From positions 186,001 to 250,000 of the forward strand of contig NZ_AFHG01000030.1 in NCBI RefSeq assembly GCF_000214035.2: DNA of 64,000 bases. Direction: 5' to 3'. Positions 16,719-25,478 of this stretch are shown piece after piece. Within the stretch, counting starts at the first letter, position 1; each line of letters opens with the position of its first letter. The translations under genes were made by a program, and so were the position numbers. Source of the stretch: Methyloversatilis universalis FAM5 (lineage in GTDB: Bacteria; Pseudomonadota; Gammaproteobacteria; Burkholderiales; Rhodocyclaceae). The notes below the pieces were generated by a model, which had not been told where the DNA came from, did no database searches, and saw nothing but the letters and a program-made list of their open reading frames with translations.

Positions 16719-19010
16719 ATGAGCGCAGCTTCACCCACGCCTCCCAATCTTTCACCCGATCGCGGTCGGGTGATCAATGACTGCCGCGACTTCACGCTGC
16801 GCCGCCTGCGTGAGTCGCTGCACGGCATGCTCTCGCGCATCGAGGAAGATCTGGTCGCGCGCGCCGAAGCCGAGCTCGACCGCGACCAGCGCAATCTCTA
16901 CATGTTCGCCTGCGGCAAGGCCCGCGAGAACTGGGCCGGCATCGAACAGGCTTTCATCGACAACCTCACCCGCTATTTCGACGCCCGTGTGCGCGGCGAG
17001 CCGCTGAAAGCCGCAGGCGGCGTCATGCCCAAGTCGCTGGACGAACTGAGTCTGGTCGATGAGGACGATCTGACCCAGGACATCGCGGTCAGCGAAATCA
17101 CCCGCAAGCTGAAGGAACACTGCGACGAGGACCTGTACGGCGTGGAACAGCGCCTGGGCAGTCTGCTCGGCAAGCAGGACCCAACCGATGCGGACAATCC
17201 GGTCGGCACCGAAGCGGTGGCCAATGCGCTGCGCGCCGCGTGCGAAGAGGTCGATCCGGGCGTGCAGATGCGGCTGGTACTGCTGCAGTCGCTCGAGCAG
17301 CACATTTCGGGCGAACTGTCGCGGCTGTACCAGGAACTGAATGGCCGGCTGGTCCGCCAGAACGTGCTGCCCGGCCTGCGACGCGGTTTCCGCCGTGCGC
17401 CGTCGGCCGCCGCGCGTCCGCGGGACGCGTCGGTCGCGCCGGGTGGCGTGGAACAGCGCGGGCTGCCGCAACCCGATTTCGGCACCGTGTCCGCGGTCCA
17501 GGGTTTCGGAACCGGCTCGGTGCATCAGGGCTTCGGCGAAACCTCTTACGCCGGCGTCGAGGGCGACGGTGACGTGTACGCCATGCTGGCCCAGCTGGTG
17601 CAGGGCCAGCTGGCCGCCCAGGGATTGCCGCCGACCGCCGGGGTCGGCGCGCTGGCCCCCGCGTCGCCCTTCGTATTCGAAGCGCTGACTGCGCTGCAGG
17701 CGGAGGCCGACCACGCGCCCGCCATGCCGGCCATCGGTGTGCCGGCGAATCTGCTGCGCGACTTCCGCACGTCCGACCTCGGCCGCCATCTCGGCCAGTT
17801 CGACGCGATCACGGTCGACATCGTCGCGATGCTGTTCGACCTCATTTTCGACGACGCCAATATCGCGGACCCGATCAAGGCGCTGGTCGGCCGGCTGCAG
17901 ATTCCGCTGGTCAAGGTGGCCATGCTGGACCGCAGCTTCTTCTCCAGCAAGGCACATCCGGCCCGCCGGCTGCTGGACCTGATTTCCCAGGCCATGCTGC
18001 GCTGGGGCCGCGACGTCGGGCACGACGATCCGCTGTACGTGAAACTGGCCGAAATCGTCGACCGCATCCTGCGCGACTTCGAACGCGACATGAGTCTGTT
18101 CGAAGCCTGCAATGCCGATCTCGAAGCCTTCATCGCCCAGCTGGAAGCGGAAGAAAGCCAGCGCGCCGAAAGCGCTGCCCGTCTGGCCGAGGAAAGGGAG
18201 CAGGAACGTCTGCGCCGCGACGACGCGCGACGCGCCGCCGACGATGCGCTCGACGACCGTCTGCGTACGCCGCTGCCGGCGGTCGTCCAGAATCTGCTCG
18301 ACGGCATCTGGCGCCGCCTGCTGCGCACGCTGGCCGAGCGGGGTGACGAGGCCGCGGTCGACTACCGGCAGGCGCTGGTGACCGCGGACGAACTGATCTG
18401 GAGCGTGCAGCCGAAAAGCGATCCGGAAGAGCGGCGCAAGCTGGTGCAGGCGCTGCCCGGCCTGCTGCGACGGCTCAATCAGGGATTCGACAGCGCCGAA
18501 GCGCATCCGGCCGACAAGCTGCTCATGCTCAACGGCCTGTTCGACCTGCACGCCCAGTGGATCAAGCCGGGTGCCGCGCCGGCCGCACCGCCGCCGGTCA
18601 GGCAGTGGGTGCCGGGAGAAGGCTCAGCCAACGACGCGGTGCCCGCGCCCGAGGTGGTGACCGAGCATGTCGAGCAGGACGGTCTCGAGTTCGAGGACAT
18701 TTCGCTGAATCTGCCGGCCCATCTCGATCTGGCCGAGTCGGACCGCGTGGCCGACCTGAAGCGCGGCGACTGGGTGGAGTTTCGCCAGCCGGACGGTCAG
18801 TTCGTGCGCATGCGGCTGAACTGGGTCAGTCCGCAGCGCGGCATCTACCTGTTCACTAACCCGAATTCGGCGCGTGCGACCTCGATCGCGCCGGACGCGC
18901 TGGCACTGCAGCTGGCGCGCAGCGAGGCGCGGGTGGTCGAGGACGCGCCGATGTTCGAGCGCGCGGTGAGCCAGGCGCTGGCCCAGCCGCGCGAACCGGT
19001 CACCGGCTGA
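16719..19010 (+). CDS. DUF1631 family protein
   Basis: A large (763 aa) soluble, mostly helical protein of the DUF1631 family, found in beta- and gammaproteobacteria and of unknown function. The N-terminal part (residues about 10-240) matches the family: RRLRESLHGMLSRIEEDLV and PKSLDELSLVDEDDLTQDIA. A Gly/Pro/Ala linker (about 225-290) follows, then a long helical core with a Glu/Arg-rich coiled coil (about 470-510). The C-terminal domain (about 680-730) is beta-rich (KRGDWVEFRQPDG, RLNWVSPQRGIYLF) and PilZ-like in outline, but lacks RxxxR and D/NxSxxG. AAAGG precedes the ATG. Control by the c-di-GMP riboswitch upstream suggests a role in biofilm, motility or surface behaviour (inference). 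Confidence 0.85.
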   Translation: MSAASPTPPNLSPDRGRVINDCRDFTLRRLRESLHGMLSRIEEDLVARAEAELDRDQRNLYMFACGKARENWAGIEQAFIDNLTRYFDARVRGEPLKAAGGVMPKSLDELSLVDEDDLTQDIAVSEITRKLKEHCDEDLYGVEQRLGSLLGKQDPTDADNPVGTEAVANALRAACEEVDPGVQMRLVLLQSLEQHISGELSRLYQELNGRLVRQNVLPGLRRGFRRAPSAAARPRDASVAPGGVEQRGLPQPDFGTVSAVQGFGTGSVHQGFGETSYAGVEGDGDVYAMLAQLVQGQLAAQGLPPTAGVGALAPASPFVFEALTALQAEADHAPAMPAIGVPANLLRDFRTSDLGRHLGQFDAITVDIVAMLFDLIFDDANIADPIKALVGRLQIPLVKVAMLDRSFFSSKAHPARRLLDLISQAMLRWGRDVGHDDPLYVKLAEIVDRILRDFERDMSLFEACNADLEAFIAQLEAEESQRAESAARLAEEREQERLRRDDARRAADDALDDRLRTPLPAVVQNLLDGIWRRLLRTLAERGDEAAVDYRQALVTADELIWSVQPKSDPEERRKLVQALPGLLRRLNQGFDSAEAHPADKLLMLNGLFDLHAQWIKPGAAPAAPPPVRQWVPGEGSANDAVPAPEVVTEHVEQDGLEFEDISLNLPAHLDLAESDRVADLKRGDWVEFRQPDGQFVRMRLNWVSPQRGIYLFTNPNSARATSIAPDALALQLARSEARVVEDAPMFERAVSQALAQPREPVTG

Positions 19011-19022
19011 CGCCGGCCGCCC

Positions 19023-19373
19023 TCACTGCGCGTGCTGGCGGTCGTGCTTCTGCCGGCGGATGTCGCGCTTCGCCCGGTCCTGCATCTTTTCCATATGGCG
19101 CGCCTCGTGGCGGTTCAGGCTCCCGTCAGCGAGCGCGCGGTCCTCGACGCGGTCGATGTGCGCCTGCTGATGTTCCAGCCGCGCGGTCTCATGCCGGGTG
19201 AGCTGGCCGCTCTGCACGCCCCGGTCGATCCGCTGTTCCTGTCGCGCCTGACGCGCGTCGATGCGGTGTTCCATGCGCTCGGACGGGGTGGTGGCGGACT
19301 GCGCCCACACGCTGCCGGTGCACAGCAGGGCGCTGATCATCAGGGCGGAAAGGCGGGCGGTATGCGTATTCAT
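19023..19373 (-). CDS. Small secreted helical protein, unknown function
   Basis: A 116-aa protein starting MNTHTARLSALMISALL, with a clear signal peptide cleaved near VWAQS (about residues 1-25). The mature part is charged, helical and rich in Arg/His/Gln. It holds a duplicated element: GQLTRHETARLEHQQAHIDR and DGSLNRHEARHMEKMQDR. A similar repeat (sometimes EF-hand-like, D/N-G-x-L-x-x-x-E) is frequent in betaproteobacterial periplasmic proteins. A longer start at 19424 is rejected because it precedes the signal peptide. It is convergent with the DUF1631 gene and divergent from the DUF3106 gene. Confidence 0.78.
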   Translation of the reverse strand: MNTHTARLSALMISALLCTGSVWAQSATTPSERMEHRIDARQARQEQRIDRGVQSGQLTRHETARLEHQQAHIDRVEDRALADGSLNRHEARHMEKMQDRAKRDIRRQKHDRQHAQ

Positions 19374-19446
19374 GAACGTGTTCTCCACGATATGGACGCC
19401 GCGGGATGCAGCGCCGGTGCCCATATGACGCGGACCCAGCGGTGCG

Positions 19447-19497
19447 CTTACGCTACGCCGCTGTAAGCGGATGTAAGGCCGCGGCCGCCACAGTAAG
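19447..19497. promoter_or_regulatory. GTAAG repeat cluster between divergent envelope genes
   Basis: GTAAG occurs at 19463-19467 and 19473-19477 (exactly GTAAG-N5-GTAAG) and again at 19493-19497 (20 bp on). An inverted copy, CTTAC, is at 19447-19451. The 10-bp spacing resembles direct-repeat sites of OmpR-family response regulators such as CpxR (GTAAA-N5-GTAAA). Which regulator binds here is unknown. Confidence 0.45.
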
Positions 19498-19546
19498 AAA
19501 CCGCCTGCTGCTGCGTCTATCTGCCATCGCCTGCCGGATGATCAGA

Positions 19547-19987
19547 ATGTCCCCCTTGCGTCTGCTGCCACTGTCGGCCCTGCTGTTGCTGCTGACGGCC
19601 GGCCTTGCCCGGGCCGAACTGCCGGCCGTGCCCGATCCGGCCGCCTGGAGCGCGCTGCCGCCGGCCCAGCGCGAAACCGAGGCGCGGGCGCTGCGCGAGC
19701 GGCTGAAATCCGCCACGCCGGAACAGCGTCGCCAGTTCCGCGAACGGCTGCGTGAGCGCATGTCCTCGCTGCCGCCGGAACAGCGGCGCGAGATCGGCGA
19801 GCGCCTCCGCGAGGACTGGAAATCGATGAACGACCAGGAACGCGAACGGCTGCGCGCCGAACGCCGCGCCTATGTGCAGTCGCTGTCGCCGGACGAACGC
19901 CGCGCCCTGCTGCGCGAACGGCGGGAAATGCTGGAGCGCATGTCGCCCGAAGAACGCCGGCGCCTGAAGCGTGAACTGGAGCACTGA
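19547..19987 (+). CDS. DUF3106-type secreted helical protein
   Basis: A 146-aa protein from ATG 19547 (another ATG at 19538 is possible). A signal peptide (LRLLPLSALLLLLTAGLARA) is followed by a very charged helical region with repeated units of about 25 residues built on P-E-Q/E-R-R: TPEQRRQFRERLRERM, PPEQRREIGERLRE, SPDERRALLRERRE, SPEERRRLKREL. These are typical of DUF3106 and CpxP/Spy-like periplasmic proteins. Its last 17 nt overlap the sigma-factor gene. The family is often found next to an ECF sigma factor and DUF3619, as here. Confidence 0.8.
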   Translation: MSPLRLLPLSALLLLLTAGLARAELPAVPDPAAWSALPPAQRETEARALRERLKSATPEQRRQFRERLRERMSSLPPEQRREIGERLREDWKSMNDQERERLRAERRAYVQSLSPDERRALLRERREMLERMSPEERRRLKRELEH

Positions 19988-20555
19988 GCGCCTGCCCCTG
20001 TGGCCTGACAGCTGGCGCAGTGATGCGGCGCTGCTGCGCCGCGCGCGCGCCGGCGAAAAGGCAGCCAGCGATCAGCTGATCAAACGCCTGCTGCCGCAGG
20101 CGCACGCGCTGGCCTGGCGGCTCACCGGCCATGCGGCGGACAGCGACGACGTGGTGCAGGAAGCGTTCTGCCGGCTGTGGCAGCACGGCGGCGGATTCGA
20201 GGGCAGGGCACAGCTGTCGACCTGGTTTCTCGGCATCGTGCGCAATCTGTGCATGGACCGCTTCCGCCGCAGCCGGCCGCAGGCGGACGAGACGGAGATG
20301 GATGCGCTGGCGGACGACAGGCCGACGCCGGAACAGCGCTGGCAGACGGTTGCGCGCGAGGGCGCACTGCACCGCGCGCTGGCGCAGCTGCCAGCGCGGC
20401 AGCGGGCCGCGCTGATGATGTGGGCGTGGCAGGAGTACGATGTCGCTGCGATCGCTCGCGAGCTCGGCATCGCCGAGAATGCGGCCCACCAGCTGCTGTT
20501 CCGCGCGCGTGCGCGACTCAGGATGCTGCTGTCCGGGGAGAGTGACGATGAATGA
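19971..20555 (+). CDS. ECF-type RNA polymerase sigma factor
   Basis: A 194-aa group 4 sigma factor. Region 2 is seen in LAWRLTGHAADSDDVVQEAF and STWFLGIVRNLCMDRFRR. Region 4 is seen in LPARQRAALMMWAWQEYDVA and AIARELGIAENAAHQLLFRA. The GTG at 19971 overlaps the end of the DUF3106 gene, and the stop overlaps the next gene, so the three are translated as a unit. It is likely controlled by the small membrane protein downstream (anti-sigma role, inference). Confidence 0.9.
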   Translation: MNWSTERLPLWPDSWRSDAALLRRARAGEKAASDQLIKRLLPQAHALAWRLTGHAADSDDVVQEAFCRLWQHGGGFEGRAQLSTWFLGIVRNLCMDRFRRSRPQADETEMDALADDRPTPEQRWQTVAREGALHRALAQLPARQRAALMMWAWQEYDVAAIARELGIAENAAHQLLFRARARLRMLLSGESDDE

Positions 20556-20817
20556 ACGGTTTTCCGACGATGATCTGAGGCGCGCGCTGTGCAGTCTGCC
20601 GGCGCCTTCGACCGACCGGCTGCAGACGCGTCTGGCGGCCGGTGCGCCGCCGGTGCGCGACGGCACGGCCGGTCGTCTGCCGTGGGCGGCCGGCCTCGCC
20701 TTTTCGCTGCTGCTGATCGCGGTAGTGGCCGGCGTGTCCGAATACCGCGCCTGGCAGGAGGCGGAAGAACTGGCCCGGCTCGACGAACTGTCGATCGCCA
20801 CCATGCTGGTTCTTTGA
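20548..20817 (+). CDS. Small single-span membrane protein (DUF3619-like), putative anti-sigma
   Basis: An 89-aa protein that starts inside the sigma-factor stop (ATGAATGA, 8-nt overlap). A cytoplasmic N-terminus (MNERFSDDDLRRALCSLPAP) is followed by one membrane helix (about residues 44-63, LPWAAGLAFSLLLIAVVAGV) and a short acidic periplasmic tail. Layout and neighbours fit DUF3619, which accompanies DUF3106 and ECF sigma genes in betaproteobacteria. It has no zinc anti-sigma motif, so an anti-sigma function is inferred only from position. Confidence 0.65.
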   Translation: MNERFSDDDLRRALCSLPAPSTDRLQTRLAAGAPPVRDGTAGRLPWAAGLAFSLLLIAVVAGVSEYRAWQEAEELARLDELSIATMLVL

Positions 20818-20885
20818 CCTGTACCGGTTTTCACCGCAGGGCCGGCCTGATACGCTGCGCCGCTGCCTTTTCCGTGGAGTGCCCG

Positions 20886-21428
20886 ATGCTGATAGACCGC
20901 CACCGTTCCTCGCTGCTGCTGATCGACATGCAGGAGCGGCTGCTGCCCGCGATGGACGACGCCGACCGCCTGCTCGACAACGTGGTGTGGATGGTGAAGA
21001 TCGCTCAGCGGCTGTCGGTGCCGGTACTGGTCAGCGAACAGTATCCGAAGGGGCTGGGGCCGACGGTGCAGACCCTGCGCGACCTGATTCCCGCCGCATC
21101 CATCGTGCCCAAGATGCATTTTTCGTGCGTCGCCGATGGTTGCCTGAAGCCGCTGCTGGACCCCGAACGGCCGCAGGTCATCGTCTGCGGCATCGAATCG
21201 CACATCTGCGTCATGCAGACCTCGCTCGATCTGCAGGCGTCGGGCCGTCAGGTATTCGTCGTGGCCGACTGCGTCGCGTCGCGCGATCCGTCCAATCGAG
21301 GGCTGGCGCTCGAGCGCCTGCGTCAGCAGGGTGTCATCGTGGTGTCGCGCGAAATGGTGGCCTTCGAGTGGCTGGGTGCAGCAGGCTCAGAGGAATTCCG
21401 CGAAATCAGCCGCACCTATCTGCGCTGA
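20886..21428 (+). CDS. Isochorismatase-family cysteine hydrolase
   Basis: A 180-aa alpha/beta hydrolase of the isochorismatase-like superfamily. The catalytic triad is visible as Asp14 (LLLIDMQERLL), Lys76 (SIVPKMHFS) and Cys108 (GIESHICVMQTS). It resembles YcaC-type hydrolases; the substrate is not evident. GGAG sits 7 nt before the ATG at 20886, which argues against the longer frame starting at 20589. Its 3' end overlaps the convergent oxidase gene by 23 bp. Confidence 0.88.
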   Translation: MLIDRHRSSLLLIDMQERLLPAMDDADRLLDNVVWMVKIAQRLSVPVLVSEQYPKGLGPTVQTLRDLIPAASIVPKMHFSCVADGCLKPLLDPERPQVIVCGIESHICVMQTSLDLQASGRQVFVVADCVASRDPSNRGLALERLRQQGVIVVSREMVAFEWLGAAGSEEFREISRTYLR

Positions 21429-22452
21429 TGTCGGCCAGCGTGGCGCAGCCGCACAGCGCCATGCACATTTCCAGTTCGTCCCGCAGCAGCCGGATCACGT
21501 GCGCGACACCGAGCGCGCCGGCGGCAGCCAGTCCCCAGAGATAAGGTCGTCCGACCAGTACCGCGCGCGCGCCCAGCGCCAGTGCGCGGAAGGCGTCGGC
21601 ACCGCTGTCGATGCCGCTGTCGTAGAGCACCGGGACCCGGCCGCCGAGCGCGGTGATCACGTCCGGCAGCCGGCTGAGCGCGGCCGGTGCGACCTCCAGC
21701 ACCCGGCCGCCGTGATTGCTCACGACCACGCCGTCGCAGCCGAGGTCCACTGCGCGTACAGCGTCACCCGCGTGCAGCACGCCCTTGATCAGCAGCGGCA
21801 CCGGCACGCGCTCGCGCAGCCAGGCCAGATCGTGCCAGCCGGGCGCCTCCGCCATCCAGCCGTCGAACACCTCGCTCTGGTCCGGCTGCAGCCGGCGCGG
21901 CAGCGGCGGCTCGGTATTGACCGGCCGCACGTCGGCCGGCAGCGGCGACGTGGCGAGCTTCACCGGGGCGTCCACCGTGAACACGATGCAGCGATAGCCC
22001 GCCGCCAGCGCGCGTTCGAGCAGGCGGGCGGTGCGTTCGCGGCTGCCCTGCCAGTAGAGCTGGAACCACAGCGGCTTCTCGGCCGCCCGCGCAATCTGCT
22101 CCAGCGGCTGGCTGGCCAGCGTGCTCACCACCATCTGGCCGTCCTGCGCCGCGGTGGCCATCGCGCAGGCGCTTTCGCCGTCCGGGTGCTGCAGCCGGTG
22201 ATAGGCGATCGGGGCCAGCAGCAGCGGATGGCCCAGGGTTTCGCCGAACAGTTCGAGCCGGGTATGACCGCCGCGCACCTCAGCCAGCGGTCGCGGCAGC
22301 AGCGGATGCGCGTCCAGCGCGGCCCGGTTGCCACGGCCGGTGGGCGTGTCGCGGCCGCCGTCCAGGTAATGCCACACCTCGGGCGGCAGCAGTTCGCGCG
22401 CCCGTTCGCGGTAGGCGGCGATCGAAGGCTGCAGGGCGGCCGAGGCGTTCAG
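21406..22452 (-). CDS. FMN-dependent alpha-hydroxy-acid oxidase/dehydrogenase
   Basis: LldD/glycolate-oxidase-type FMN enzyme. Seen are PVLLIKG-like PVPLLIKGVL (FMN-binding Lys), the active-site SNHGGRVLE (His and Arg), LYDSGIDSGADAFRALALGA and VGRPYLWGLAAAG. The first ATG/GTG/TTG is a GTG at 22377, but family similarity continues upstream (SIAAYRERARELLPPEVWHY). I therefore place the start at a CTG (22450-22452) that overlaps the stop of the previous gene and follows a GGGGGA stretch. From there it is 348 aa, close to the usual length. It is the third gene after the TonB receptor and PKHD hydroxylase, so probably iron-regulated. The substrate is unknown. Confidence 0.8.
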   Translation of the reverse strand: MNASAALQPSIAAYRERARELLPPEVWHYLDGGRDTPTGRGNRAALDAHPLLPRPLAEVRGGHTRLELFGETLGHPLLLAPIAYHRLQHPDGESACAMATAAQDGQMVVSTLASQPLEQIARAAEKPLWFQLYWQGSRERTARLLERALAAGYRCIVFTVDAPVKLATSPLPADVRPVNTEPPLPRRLQPDQSEVFDGWMAEAPGWHDLAWLRERVPVPLLIKGVLHAGDAVRAVDLGCDGVVVSNHGGRVLEVAPAALSRLPDVITALGGRVPVLYDSGIDSGADAFRALALGARAVLVGRPYLWGLAAAGALGVAHVIRLLRDELEMCMALCGCATLADISADRCG

Positions 22453-23132
22453 GCGTTCCCCCAGCGGCGCAGCAGGTTGTGATAGATGCCGGTCAGCTTG
22501 ACCATGGAGGCGGTTTCGCCGAGCTGCTGGCGCAGCGTGAGCAGTTCCATGTCGAGGTCGAACAGCAGGCGCCGCTGTTCGGCGTCGCGCACCATGCTCT
22601 GGATGAACATGAAGCAGGCGATGCGCGCACCGCGGGTGACCGGCGTCACTTCATGCACTGATGACGACGGATAGAGCACCAGACTGCCGGCCGGCAGCTT
22701 GACGCTGTGACGACCGAAAGTGTCCTCGATCACCAGCTCGCCGCCCTCGTATTCATCCGGCTCGGACAGGAAAAGCGTGGCTGACAGGTCGGCGCGTACA
22801 TAGCCGCTGCCATCCGGCATCGCCCGCATCGCGTTGTCGATGTGCTGCCCGTAGCGGTTGCTGTCGCCGGAATAGCGGTTGAAGAAAGGCGGCAGGATTT
22901 TCGCCGGCAGTGCCGCGCTGAAGAACAGCGGCTGCCGGTTCAGCGCGGCCAGCACGCGCTGCCTCAGTTCCGGCAGCAGCGGGGCGCCTTCCGGCACCTG
23001 TTCGTTGTTCTTCACGACAGCGGCCTGCGTGCCGGCGGTCAGGCTGCCACTGGCCCAGCCGGTGCGGTCGAGCAGCTGACGGACGGTGGCGATCTCGTCG
23101 CGGGCAAGCAGGTCGTCTATCGTGATCAGCAT
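22449..23132 (-). CDS. piuC: PKHD-type 2-oxoglutarate/Fe(II) hydroxylase (YbiX/PiuC)
   Basis: A 227-aa dioxygenase of the PiuC/YbiX family. The iron ligands are visible as His97-x-Asp99 (GQHIDNAM) and His160 (SSSVHEVTPV), with the 2-oxoglutarate arginine near Arg170. Family members accompany catecholate siderophore receptors (fiu-ybiX in E. coli, piuA-piuC in Pseudomonas), and the same pairing is seen here. Its ATG shares one base with the receptor stop (TGATG), implying coupling. The substrate is not established. Confidence 0.92.
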   Translation of the reverse strand: MLITIDDLLARDEIATVRQLLDRTGWASGSLTAGTQAAVVKNNEQVPEGAPLLPELRQRVLAALNRQPLFFSAALPAKILPPFFNRYSGDSNRYGQHIDNAMRAMPDGSGYVRADLSATLFLSEPDEYEGGELVIEDTFGRHSVKLPAGSLVLYPSSSVHEVTPVTRGARIACFMFIQSMVRDAEQRRLLFDLDMELLTLRQQLGETASMVKLTGIYHNLLRRWGNA

Positions 23133-25369
23133 CAGAAGGCGTAAATCGCGGTCAGCACGGCCGAGCGGGCTGCACCCGGAATGCTCTGGCCGCTGGACAG
23201 TTCGAAGATGTATTTCTTGTCGAGCAGGTTATACACGTTCAGGCGCAGCTTGAGATCCTTGCTCACTTGATACAGCGCAACCGCGTCGAACACCCAGTAG
23301 TCGTCGACCGTGGTGACCAGATCACCGGTGGCGCTGCTGCGGATGATGGCCTTCCGGGTATCGACGTACTGCGCGCCGCCGCCCACGCTCAGCGCCTCGG
23401 TCAGCTGATAGGTGGCCCAGCCGCTGAAGCTGTGGCGCGGCGTGTTGTCCAGCGTCTGCCCGAGTTCGAGCGGATTGTTGGACTTCGTGACCTCGCTGTC
23501 CTGCAGCGTATAGCCGGCGAACAGGTTGAGCCGGTTGGTGACGCGTCCGCTCGCCGACAGTTCGAAACCCTGGACCTCCTGCACGCCCTGAAGCACGACC
23601 GGCGGTTCGCCGGGCAGCCCCGGGGTGCGACCGTTGAACTTCTCGGTGCGGAACAGCGCGGTCTGGATGAGCAGCGCATCGTCCAGTGCGTTCCACTTGG
23701 CGCCGACCTCGTAGCTGCGGGTGCGCTCCGGCTTCAGATTGAAGGCCTCGGGCGTGACCGGCAGGGTGTTGTTCCCGCCCGCCAGCTGAACGATGTCCGC
23801 GCGGCCACTCGGGTCGAACGCGCTGCCGTAGCCCGCATACAGGCTCAGCGCCGGCACCGGGCGATAGACCACGCCGAGGTTGCCCGACATTTCCCGGTCG
23901 GTGCGTGACAGGTGCTGGCTGTAGGCCGGCACCGTGCCGTCGTTCAGCGCGCGCACCGTGGTTTTCACGCGGTCCCAGCGGACACCGGCGTTGATGTCCC
24001 ACTGCGGCGTCAGCGTGATGATGTCACTCAGGTACAGCGCGGTCGTATCCAGGTCGAGCTGCGCACGCGTGCCGTTGTACGGAATACGGGCCGCCGCACG
24101 CAGTTGCGGGTCGAGCAGATGGGTGACCGGACCGTTCGCATCGAGCCGGCGCCTGTTCTCGTTGTCCTCACGGGACACTTCAAGTCCGGTCACCAGATGG
24201 TGCCGGATCGACCCGGTCTGGAAGCGGAACGTGAGATCGGTCTGATTGATCAGGATGTCGGTGGTCTGATCCCGCGGCTTCTGGTTGCCGACCGCCAGCG
24301 TGGAGGGCGTGATGGTCGTGATGTTGCCGGGCGAAAAGCGGGGCGAGGAGAAGATCGCGTCATTGTGCGTGTAGCCGTAACGCAGCTGGTTGCGGACGCT
24401 CACCCGGTCGTTGAAGTCGTGCTCGATGCGGAAGCTGGCCTGATGGGCTTCCAGATCCTGGTAGTCGGTCGAGTGACCGTAGTAGTTCGAATAGCGCACC
24501 GGCGCGACGCCGCCGCCATAGCCCGAATTGCGCAGGCTGAAGTTGCGTGCGTTGGGCAGGCCGGAATCCGGCCGGTTGTCCTGTCGCGTGTAGAGATAGC
24601 TCAGATTGATGCGGGTGGGCGTGCCGAGACCGAATGACAGCGAGGGGGCGATGCCGAAGCGCCGGTTCTCCACATGGTCGCGACCGGGCTGATCGGCCTG
24701 GTGAGACATCAGGTTGAGCCGGAAGGCCGCGCCATTCAGGCTTTCGAGCGGCTGGTTGATGTCGGCGGCCACGCGGAAAAGGCTGTCGGTCCCCAGGCCC
24801 GCTTCGATCTCCCGCTTCTGCTTCAGCGTGGGCAGCTTGGATACCTGATTGATGGTGCCACCGGTGGATCCTCGGCCGGCAAAGGCCGATGCGGGGCCTT
24901 TGCTGACTTCGATGCGCTCGGTGTTGAACGGATCGCGGAAGAACACCCCCGCGTCACGCACGCCGTCGACCAGGATGTCGTCGCGCGCCGAAAAGCCGCG
25001 GATCTTCAGCTGGTCACCGGAGGGCGGGTTGCCTTCGCCCGCCTGGAAGCTGATGCCGGTCACGTTGCGCAGCGCATCGCGCAATGTCCGTGTGCCCTGG
25101 TCGTCCATCAGCTCTTCGGACAGGACCTGTATGGTCTGCGGAATGTCCTGGATCGCCTGAGGCCTTTTCGGGCTGCTCAGCACCTCCGGCTTGTACGGCG
25201 CCGGTGCGGCACCCTGGATGACCACCTCGGGCAGGACAGGGACCGTCGCAGGCTGTTCGGCCAGCGCGGGCATGCACAGTCCCGCCGTCATCATGGCCGC
25301 GCCGATCGGACGCAGCGATCCGTCGTGCGAGCGGACGCTCCGGGTGTGACCACGCGTTCGAATGTCCAT
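23132..25369 (-). CDS. fiu: TonB-dependent siderophore receptor, Fiu type
   Basis: A 745-aa outer-membrane receptor for catecholate-type iron siderophores (family inference). There is a signal peptide (about residues 1-38). A TonB-box-like VLPEVVIQG comes near residue 48, then the plug domain (PQTIQVLSEELMDDQGTRTL, FSARDDILVDGVRDAG, TGGTINQVSK) and a 22-strand barrel ending AVLTAIYAF with the terminal Phe. Also seen are SYEVGAKWNALDDALLIQTA and YTLQDSEVTKSNNPLELG. It heads an operon with the PKHD hydroxylase and the FMN oxidase, with a Fur-like site about 110 nt upstream. Confidence 0.93.
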   Translation of the reverse strand: MDIRTRGHTRSVRSHDGSLRPIGAAMMTAGLCMPALAEQPATVPVLPEVVIQGAAPAPYKPEVLSSPKRPQAIQDIPQTIQVLSEELMDDQGTRTLRDALRNVTGISFQAGEGNPPSGDQLKIRGFSARDDILVDGVRDAGVFFRDPFNTERIEVSKGPASAFAGRGSTGGTINQVSKLPTLKQKREIEAGLGTDSLFRVAADINQPLESLNGAAFRLNLMSHQADQPGRDHVENRRFGIAPSLSFGLGTPTRINLSYLYTRQDNRPDSGLPNARNFSLRNSGYGGGVAPVRYSNYYGHSTDYQDLEAHQASFRIEHDFNDRVSVRNQLRYGYTHNDAIFSSPRFSPGNITTITPSTLAVGNQKPRDQTTDILINQTDLTFRFQTGSIRHHLVTGLEVSREDNENRRRLDANGPVTHLLDPQLRAAARIPYNGTRAQLDLDTTALYLSDIITLTPQWDINAGVRWDRVKTTVRALNDGTVPAYSQHLSRTDREMSGNLGVVYRPVPALSLYAGYGSAFDPSGRADIVQLAGGNNTLPVTPEAFNLKPERTRSYEVGAKWNALDDALLIQTALFRTEKFNGRTPGLPGEPPVVLQGVQEVQGFELSASGRVTNRLNLFAGYTLQDSEVTKSNNPLELGQTLDNTPRHSFSGWATYQLTEALSVGGGAQYVDTRKAIIRSSATGDLVTTVDDYWVFDAVALYQVSKDLKLRLNVYNLLDKKYIFELSSGQSIPGAARSAVLTAIYAF

Positions 25370-25478
25370 GCTTCTGTTGCCCCTTTTCCTCTGTGTCTGA
25401 GTGCGATGGATGAGCGCGGGCGCCCTGATTTGTTAGCGCGCAATGTAAATGCTTTGAAAAAGAATAGCAACAAAAACA

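Noticed and set aside
20589..20885. N-terminal extension of the isochorismatase gene
   Set aside because: It overlaps the membrane-protein gene in another frame and lacks homology; GGAG precedes the ATG at 20886.
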